NCBI GenBank assembly: GCA_937930625.1
Contig: CALHBW010000011.1
Span: 1 to 10,963, forward strand
Direction of reading: 5' to 3'
DNA length: 10,963 nucleotides
From: an uncultured Saprospiraceae bacterium
GTDB lineage: Bacteria; Bacteroidota; Bacteroidia; Chitinophagales; Saprospiraceae
Made by a program: the position numbers and the translations under genes. Below, one piece after another: positions 6,712 to 10,963 of the stretch. Numbering within the stretch: the first letter of the stretch is position 1; the number at the start of each line of letters is the position of its first letter. Under the pieces are notes generated by a model. The model worked only from the letters and a program-made list of their open reading frames with translations, did not search any database and was not told the origin of the DNA.

Positions 6712-6743
6712 TTTGCATAAGAGACTCAAAAGAATTAACTTTG
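6712..6743 (+). promoter_or_regulatory. Bacteroidota-type promoter of the small lipoprotein gene
   Basis: TTTG (6712-6715), a 20-nt spacer, then TAACTTTG (6736-6743), an exact match to the -33 TTTG / -7 TAnnTTTG consensus of the Bacteroidota primary sigma factor. The ATG at 6764 follows after 20 nt, implying a short 5' leader. The -33 box overlaps ACATTTAAAATTT, which belongs to the repeat element just upstream. Confidence 0.8.
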
Positions 6744-6763
6744 GTGAAATAAAAATATCAATC

Positions 6764-7438
6764 ATGAGAAAAAATTTATATTTCCTATCATTCATATCCC
6801 TTTGTATTTTAATAATTTCCTGCGGAAAAGAAAATGTTGATTTACCTGTTATTGAGGTAGAATCTGCTATGGAATATGCCGCTAAATTTGCAGTTGGGGT
6901 AGAGGCTACACAAGAAGCCAATCATGTTGATGCTTATATTGACAATTGTCAAGATGCTGATTTTGCAGAGTTGTTGGAAGATACCAATAATGCGATGGCA
7001 TTTAGTGGTTTTGACTATTTTGGTCAATCGACTGTCTATACAAAAGACGATGTTTTGTTTTACCCTGTGATGCGAAGCAGTGAGGAAAATTCAGGCTTCT
7101 TGAATATGTGTATTCCATTTTACCGCCTAACACAAACGGATGACCCGACACTTCTTATGGAAGGTCCGGGCGTAGTTGCAGTTGGTATTTTGACAGATAC
7201 TTTTGAAGATGAAGAAGGCGGTGGAAGAACCGGTGGTAATATCATCCCATTGGTGGTTGAAAATCCGGGTATGGGTTCTTTTGGTACAGGATATTCTACT
7301 TCTTACTACACTGCCAATGGTAAAGTCGTTATTGACTATGACCGCAATGGATTTAAAAACGAAGGTACACTACGCATCGTAGTTACTTCAAGCGACGATT
7401 ATGCGAATATTGATAAATCGTGGCTGATAAAATTTTAA
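6764..7438 (+). CDS. Small lipoprotein of unknown function
   Basis: A 224-residue predicted lipoprotein. MRKNLYFLSFISLCILIISC is a compact signal peptide with lipobox IISC and lipidated Cys20, so the mature protein is anchored in the outer or inner membrane facing the periplasm or surface. The next residues, GKEN, do not form the acidic export signal used by some Bacteroidota for surface lipoproteins. I recognise no domain: the mature part is acidic, has a flexible Gly-rich stretch GGGRTGG (about 152-158), two further cysteines (Cys62, Cys115) that could pair, and a beta-rich C-terminus ending SWLIKF. The ATG at 6764 is chosen over the TTG at 6713 because the perfect promoter lies between them and the signal peptide begins at this ATG. 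It has its own promoter and terminator, so it is monocistronic, and copies of one repeat element flank it. Confidence 0.85.
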   Translation: MRKNLYFLSFISLCILIISCGKENVDLPVIEVESAMEYAAKFAVGVEATQEANHVDAYIDNCQDADFAELLEDTNNAMAFSGFDYFGQSTVYTKDDVLFYPVMRSSEENSGFLNMCIPFYRLTQTDDPTLLMEGPGVVAVGILTDTFEDEEGGGRTGGNIIPLVVENPGMGSFGTGYSTSYYTANGKVVIDYDRNGFKNEGTLRIVVTSSDDYANIDKSWLIKF

Positions 7439-7462
7439 GTTTGGAGGATTGAGAATTCAATC

Positions 7463-7494
7463 AAGGGGCTGCTCGAAAGGGTAGCCCTTTTTTT
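7463..7494 (+). terminator. Rho-independent terminator of the small lipoprotein gene
   Basis: Left arm AAGGGGCTGCTC, tetraloop GAAA, right arm GGGTAGCCCTTT. The 12-bp stem is complete if G-U pairs are allowed, and the arm runs into a seven-T tract (7488-7494). It begins 24 bp after the stop codon, and repeat copy B starts directly after the T tract. Confidence 0.88.
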
Positions 7495-7610
7495 GTGTTG
7501 ACGTGCTGACGTGCTGACGTGTTGACGTGTTGACGTAAATTTGATGATAAGATTTTTGCGAAGCAAAAATAAAATACATCAGCACATCAGCACACCAACA
7601 CGTCAGCACA
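7495..7610. repeat. Composite repeat element, copy B
   Basis: The left array (7495-7534) has five 8-bp units of GTGYTGAC, equal in rotation to TTGACGTG. The core hairpin is ATTTTTGC-GAA-GCAAAAAT (7552-7570). The right array (7577-7608, plus CA) has four units close to CRTCARCA, the inverse of the left. ACATTTAAAATTT recurs at 7625-7637. The architecture, core arms and tail match copy A at 6412-6697, while the 8-bp unit has drifted (TTGACGTG here, TTGATGAG there). The copy lies between a terminator and the hydrolase gene. Confidence 0.82.
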
Positions 7611-7737
7611 TAAAACCAATGCGTACATTTAAAATTTCATTTCGTAAAAGGTTAAAATACGGACAAAAAAATATCTTTTTAAAAAAAATACCGTTGAATG
7701 TTCTTATCTTAGCGTTTTTTAAACTCAAACTTTGCTT

Positions 7738-8970
7738 ATGTATATCCATAGATTAATAAGATTTGGTAGTATCATCACCCTTTGTGCTTTAATTTTTTCC
7801 GCATGTCAGCAGGAAGCTATTGTTGATACCTCAACAGGTGGCGGCGACAATCCGCGTGGAAAAGTAGTTTCTACTGAACTGATAGGTTCTTTTAGTACCT
7901 CACAAATTGATTCGATTATAACCACCATCAATGGCGCACCGCCTGAATTGGTTTTTCTCGTAAAAGAATATCCTGTGGATGTCTATAAAGTCATTTATGA
8001 AACGATAGATGCCAAAGGGCAGCCAACTATCGCTTCGGGCGCACTTTCGATTCCACAAAATATTGATGAACCAAAGGCTTGGGTTTCTTACCAGCATGGT
8101 ACGGTGATTAAGAGAGATGATGTGCCGTCGAGAGGTTCGCAAGAGATGTTGATTGGTGTGGTGTATGCTTCTGCCAGTGGTGTAGTGGTGTCACAGGCGG
8201 ATTATTTGGGCTTGGGCGATTCGCCGGGCAGACACCCGTATGTACATGGCGAGTCGCAGGCGACAGCAGCGATTGATATGATGCGTGCAGGTCAGGCAGT
8301 TTGTGCAGATGAAGGGATTACACTCAATGATAAGTTGATGTTGTTTGGCTATTCGCAGGGCGGACATGCTACAATGGCATTGCACAAACAATTGCAAGAA
8401 AATTATGCGGATGAATTTGTAGTGACGGCTTCCTATCCGATGGCAGGTCCTTATGACTTGTCGGGTTATCAGGCAGCTACTTTTACAAATGGATTGCCAT
8501 ACGAAAACAAATATTACTTGCCTTATTTGCTTCTTGCTTATAATGAAGTATATGAATTATACGACAGTCCTTCTGATTTTCTAAAATCACCTTACGACCA
8601 AACACTGCCTCCTCTATTTGATGGTACGAATAGCGGTGGTACTATCAATGAATTTATTCCTTATATTCCAAGTGACATCATTCGAGATGATGTGATAGAA
8701 AATTTCAAGTACAACTATAATCATCCATTCCGTCAGGTACTACGTGATAATGACAATTGGGATTGGCTTCCAGATGCACCGGTACATCTTTGTCACTGCA
8801 CAGGTGATACGCAGGTGTTTTATGAAAATGCACTTGTAGCGTATAATGGCTTCCTTGATAAAGGCAAAACGGATGTAGAACTCATTACACCGAACAGTGG
8901 CGACCACGGAGATTGTGTATTACCTTGTTTTATAGATGCACTCGGTTGGTTTGCAGAATTTTATGAATAA
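7738..8970 (+). CDS. Lipoprotein alpha/beta hydrolase (secreted lipase/esterase type)
   Basis: A 410-residue exported hydrolase. MYIHRLIRFGSIITLCALIFSAC is a lipoprotein signal peptide with lipid-anchored Cys23 (FSAC is a weaker lipobox). The catalytic fold follows: oxyanion-region strand WVSYQHGT (about 115-122), QADYLGLGDSPG (153-164), nucleophile elbow GYSQGG with Ser206, Asp357 in CTGDTQVFY, and His390 in GDHGD, giving a complete Ser-Asp-His triad. The layout fits secreted lipases/feruloyl-esterase-like serine hydrolases, acting on an ester outside the cytoplasm; the exact substrate is not readable. Cys352, Cys354, Cys393 and Cys397 bracket the Asp and His loops and may form disulfides. 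ATG 7738 is preferred to TTG 7732 because the basic n-region is complete from it. CTTTGCTT lies immediately upstream, but no full promoter was found. A strong terminator follows. Confidence 0.88.
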   Translation: MYIHRLIRFGSIITLCALIFSACQQEAIVDTSTGGGDNPRGKVVSTELIGSFSTSQIDSIITTINGAPPELVFLVKEYPVDVYKVIYETIDAKGQPTIASGALSIPQNIDEPKAWVSYQHGTVIKRDDVPSRGSQEMLIGVVYASASGVVVSQADYLGLGDSPGRHPYVHGESQATAAIDMMRAGQAVCADEGITLNDKLMLFGYSQGGHATMALHKQLQENYADEFVVTASYPMAGPYDLSGYQAATFTNGLPYENKYYLPYLLLAYNEVYELYDSPSDFLKSPYDQTLPPLFDGTNSGGTINEFIPYIPSDIIRDDVIENFKYNYNHPFRQVLRDNDNWDWLPDAPVHLCHCTGDTQVFYENALVAYNGFLDKGKTDVELITPNSGDHGDCVLPCFIDALGWFAEFYE

Positions 8971-8999
8971 AAATACTCCTCCCTTTTCCATAGAAGTAT

Positions 9000-9033
9000 G
9001 CGGCTATCATAAATATGATAGCCGCTTTTTTTT
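9000..9033 (+). terminator. Rho-independent terminator of the lipoprotein hydrolase gene
   Basis: A perfect 11-bp stem, GCGGCTATCAT with ATGATAGCCGC, loop AAAT, followed by eight T. It begins 29 bp after the hydrolase stop. There is no T-tract on the opposite strand, so it serves only plus-strand transcription in this convergent gap. Confidence 0.95.
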
Positions 9034-9042
9034 ATTCCCAAG

Positions 9043-9055
9043 GTGGCGAAGCCAC
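9043..9055. repeat. Short GTGGC-GAA-GCCAC mini-hairpin in the convergent gap
   Basis: A five-base-pair stem with a GAA triloop, containing the heptamer GCGAAGC known for unusually stable DNA mini-hairpins. It sits between the hydrolase terminator and the end of the T9SS cargo gene. There is no T tract in the minus-strand direction, so it is not a normal terminator for that gene. GGTGGCGAAGCCACTCCC resembles a short dispersed repeat (from memory). Confidence 0.5.
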
Positions 9056-9087
9056 TCCCGATAGATATTGGATTGTCGAATTGCTAC

Positions 9088-9960
9088 TTAAATTTTCACA
9101 AATTTTTGAGGAATCCATTGCCCTTCAATTAGAGTATTGACGAGATAGATACCTTGCGGTAGATGAGACACATCAAATTTAAATGTATCCTGTCCCGTGA
9201 GTTGTTTTTTATATTGTTGCCACACACGTCCTTGCATGTCTGCAATTGTGATAAGGGTCATTTCTGAATGTTGTTGTAAGGTGTATTGTATAGTTAATTC
9301 ATTTTGCACTGCAGTAGGTAAAACTTGTATATTATTTTGATAATCAGCAAATTGTTCTACTGAAACAGGAAGCGGCTCCGGGTTACTATCTTCACAATGA
9401 TCAGATAAACAGCCTTGTAAATTCACATAAAAGCCTTCAATGCCTACATAAGTCGTCGCGTCTATGACTTCACCTATATAAGTTGGTGGGAAAGTCTCAT
9501 TCGTATGAAATTTGACAGTGAAACATTCGCCGGCGTCAGCAATATCTAAGCTTATTCTGCCAATCGATACCCATTCATCAGCAGTGACAAGATAGCCGCT
9601 TCCTCCCTCAAGTTCTACGTTGTAGGAAATGATGGTATCTCCGGTTCCAACAAGTGTATGTGCGCCGTATAAGCTGAAATGATCCGATGTTTGGATAAAC
9701 CCGGAAATGTCCAACTCAGTGTCAAGAGCAACAGACCCCGGTACAAAAGCCGAACGATTGAAAGACAACCTGTAATTTTGGTCTGCTAAACGAAACTGTG
9801 AGTCGCTGTCGTAAGCCTTGATTTTCAAATCAATATACGCTTTTCCTAATTCACAATCTACTTTGTGGAGAGAAGCATCGGTTACGAATTGACCATTTTG
9901 GGCGATAAGCATGTTTAACAGGAGGATGTTGATAAGGATGGTTAATGCTAAGTTTCTCAT
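9088..9960 (-). CDS. T9SS type A sorting-domain protein (secreted or surface-bound)
   Basis: A 290-residue protein with a Sec signal peptide (MRNLALTILINILLLNMLIAQ, cut near residue 21), a middle domain of about 180 residues rich in predicted beta-strands, and a C-terminal type IX secretion sorting domain (about 207-290). The sorting domain is recognised by IQVLPTAVQNELTIQY in place of the usual PNP start, the ADMQGRVWQQ strand, the DVSHLPQGIYLVN motif and the terminal QWIPQKFVKI. The protein should be moved across the outer membrane by the Por machinery and released or anchored after removal of the sorting domain. The middle part has four cysteines (36, 146, 184, 189) and no catalytic motif I recognise; a cohesin- or Ig-like binding role is only a guess. 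It is alone on its strand and convergent with the hydrolase. Confidence 0.88.
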   Translation of the reverse strand: MRNLALTILINILLLNMLIAQNGQFVTDASLHKVDCELGKAYIDLKIKAYDSDSQFRLADQNYRLSFNRSAFVPGSVALDTELDISGFIQTSDHFSLYGAHTLVGTGDTIISYNVELEGGSGYLVTADEWVSIGRISLDIADAGECFTVKFHTNETFPPTYIGEVIDATTYVGIEGFYVNLQGCLSDHCEDSNPEPLPVSVEQFADYQNNIQVLPTAVQNELTIQYTLQQHSEMTLITIADMQGRVWQQYKKQLTGQDTFKFDVSHLPQGIYLVNTLIEGQWIPQKFVKI

Positions 9961-9985
9961 TTTTTGTTTTTAAAATTTTTAAATC

Positions 9986-10014
9986 GAGTTAACAATCGTA
10001 AGATACATTAACTC
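9986..10014. promoter_or_regulatory. 7-bp inverted repeat flanking the -7 region of the T9SS cargo gene
   Basis: GAGTTAA (9986-9992) and TTAACTC (10008-10014) are exact complements separated by 15 bp, giving a centre spacing of 22 bp, close to two helical turns. The candidate -7 box lies between them, so a dimeric regulator bound here would cover the promoter. No regulator gene is nearby; chance occurrence in AT-rich DNA is possible. Confidence 0.3.
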
Positions 10015-10029
10015 TGAATCAGATGCCAA
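9998..10029 (-). promoter_or_regulatory. Candidate promoter of the T9SS cargo gene
   Basis: Read on the minus strand: TTG (10027-10029), a 21-nt spacer, then TATCTTAC (9998-10005). This has the TAnnTT part of the Bacteroidota -7 consensus but not its final TG. It would give a 5' leader of about 30 nt before the ATG at 9960. Confidence 0.45.
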
Positions 10030-10296
10030 TAATTTTTTGAAGCGTATTTTTGTTTTTTCATTGTTTTCACTTATATAAATGATTGGTTTCCAATTTTTAT
10101 GGGGTATAAACTTAAAGTCTTTTGAAGTCAAAAATATTCAGTTTCATAGCCTATTCTATTGGATTAGACTAAAAAAATCACAAATTAGTTGTTTAGATAA
10201 AGGAAATTTTGTAAGGCAGTATCTTTCCCTATACAATATTGATACCTAAATTTGTTTTTTTGGACAAAAAAAACAGATAAAATCTTTGAGAATATT

Positions 10297-10332
10297 AAAA
10301 AAAGGGCAGCCGAATATAATATCCGACTGCCC
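10297..10332 (-). terminator. Rho-independent terminator on the minus strand without an obvious gene
   Basis: Read on the minus strand: left arm GGGCAGTCGGATAT, a one-base loop centre (wider in practice), right arm ATATTCGGCTGCCC, then seven T. The 14-bp stem is complete with two G-U pairs on this strand; on the plus strand the same positions would be A-C mismatches and no T tract follows. Both facts point to minus-strand transcription. No minus-strand gene is recognisable between here and the right edge. Confidence 0.8.
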
Positions 10333-10368
10333 GTGACTACATAAACTAACTATTCTACTTCTTTAGGA

Positions 10369-10395
10369 AAATTCCAAAAAACAAGTACCAAATTC
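10369..10395. repeat. Dispersed AAATTCCA / CAAGTACCAAATTC repeat fragment
   Basis: AAATTCCA at 10369-10376 and CAAGTACCAAATTC at 10382-10395 match the 14-bp tandem repeat at 5385-5420 exactly over 14 nt. Here the repeat is intergenic, which supports the view that its copy in the outer-membrane protein leader is an inserted repeat. Confidence 0.6.
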
Positions 10396-10501
10396 TAATT
10401 GATTTGTTGTTAAATTATTATTATTATTACCAAATACTAAGCTTCGGAAAATCGCTCAATAATCCTGAAATGCACTGTCTTATTCACACACACACTTTGC
10501 T

Positions 10502-10834
10502 ATGAACAATCATAAACTTATTCAAATACTTGACACTTTCAATAAAAAAGAATGGCGAGAGTTCAGCAAATTTGTTGAATCTCCTTATTTTAATACCGAT
10601 AAACACTGCATCCGCTTATTTCAAATTCTTAAAAAGGAATTTGCCAAAAAGAGCGATTTCCAACTCTCGCGTACTCGTCTGGAAAAGCTGTTTTCTAAGG
10701 ATAATCCTACAGATGCCTCGCTGCTCAATGTCAAATTGAGTTTGTTGACACGATTGGTAGAGCAATTCTTCAGGCAGCAAGGGCTTGAAGAAAATCCCTT
10801 ATTGTCCAAAGACTTTTTACTAAAAAGAGTGTGA
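10502..10834 (+). pseudogene. N-terminal fragment of a longer Saprospiraceae-type hypothetical protein
   Basis: A 110-residue frame, MNNHKLIQILDTFNKKEWREFSKFVESPYFN and onward. It resembles, from memory, the start of much longer (several hundred residues) uncharacterised cytoplasmic proteins common in Saprospiraceae and relatives, in which a helical start with KEWREFSKFVESPYFN-like sequence is typical. It is highly charged and helical, with no signal peptide or membrane segment. The frame ends in TGA at 10832-10834, within GTGTGACACAC, a perfect 11-bp palindrome, and no other plus frame continues the helical, charged pattern afterwards. This suggests truncation by rearrangement or insertion at about 10829, though a genuine short paralogue cannot be excluded. 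ACACTTTG just before the ATG is a partial -7 match only. Confidence 0.55.
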
Positions 10835-10963
10835 CACACATTCGTGGAAATGTAATATTAAAATGTATCTGTTGGCTTGATAAATGCCGATTGTGAATAC
10901 CGTAATGACTGCTTTAGCTGTCAAGTGCATTTTACTACAATATCTTATTTCTTTAAAAACAAT
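10835..10963. other. Unassigned sequence to the window edge
   Basis: All plus-strand frames contain stops, and the composition differs from the charged, helical coding sequence just before it. A 36-codon minus-strand frame (10820-10930) starts with ATG but shows no recognisable motif. The stretch could be the beginning of an inserted element that continues past the edge. Confidence 0.35.

Larger units (their letters stand above)
10030..10501. other. Gene-poor AT-rich intergenic stretch
   Basis: This stretch separates the divergent T9SS cargo gene and the truncated gene at 10502. It has no convincing coding frame on either strand. It holds a minus-strand terminator (10297-10332), a piece of the AAATTCCA/CAAGTACC repeat family (10369-10395) and a short TTA microsatellite (about 10415-10429). 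The part from 10030 to 10296 shows nothing I can name beyond T-rich runs. Confidence 0.6.

Noticed and set aside
6412..7637. CRISPR array interpretation of the regularly repeated 8-bp units
   Set aside because: The units are contiguous without spacers, far too short, and arranged as inverted arrays around a hairpin; no cas gene is present.
10492..10499. ACACTTTG before the truncated gene (and AAACTTTG before the lipoprotein hydrolase) as -7 boxes
   Set aside because: The leading T of TAnnTTTG is missing, there is no -33 box at proper spacing, and both lie almost on the start codon.
10820..10930. 36-codon minus-strand frame beginning MHLTAKAVITVF
   Set aside because: It is too short, has no motif, promoter or ribosome binding site, and overlaps the end of the truncated plus-strand gene.

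Overview
The window looks like an ordinary chromosomal segment of a Bacteroidota bacterium, probably Saprospiria-like (the finer placement is inference). The evidence is a clear -33/-7 promoter of the Bacteroidota type (TTTG-N20-TAACTTTG), a type IX secretion (T9SS) C-terminal sorting domain, two lipoprotein signal peptides, a large TolB-propeller/beta-barrel outer-membrane protein of a Bacteroidota-typical family, moderate to low GC, and weak Shine-Dalgarno sites. There is no rRNA, tRNA, CRISPR array, transposase or phage gene.

Layout. Positions 1-61 hold the Lys-rich tail of a plus-strand gene. Three minus-strand genes follow, read right to left: the outer-membrane TolB/beta-barrel protein (1987-5580), a stand-alone XisI-family protein (1566-1910) and a PLP-dependent group II decarboxylase (144-1544). 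The last two are 21 bp apart and probably co-transcribed. A divergent intergenic region (5581-5778) carries a 66-bp nested palindrome. To its right, on the plus strand, lie an MBL-fold hydrolase of the glyoxalase II-like type (5779-6423), a small lipoprotein of unknown function (6764-7438) and a lipoprotein alpha/beta hydrolase of secreted-lipase type (7738-8970). A convergent T9SS cargo protein (9088-9960, minus) follows, then about 540 bp without a recognised gene, then the first 110 residues of what should be a longer cytoplasmic protein (10502-10834).

The genes do not form one recognisable pathway: they are an amino-acid decarboxylase, a thioester or MBL hydrolase and several envelope or secreted proteins. 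I see no convincing new defence or metabolic system.

The unusual content is between the genes. Almost every junction carries a different short iterated or palindromic repeat, and several intrude into gene ends. Two perfect 33-bp palindromes with fully compensated arms sit in frame in the signal-peptide region of the outer-membrane protein. A composite element occurs twice around the small lipoprotein gene: an 8-bp tandem array, an ATTTTTGC hairpin core, the inverted 8-bp array, then an ACATTTAAAATTT tail. Its first copy supplies the stop codon of the MBL gene and the -33 box of the lipoprotein promoter. An ATTAACC array forms the C-terminus of the decarboxylase. One strong terminator (10297-10332, minus) has no visible gene feeding it.
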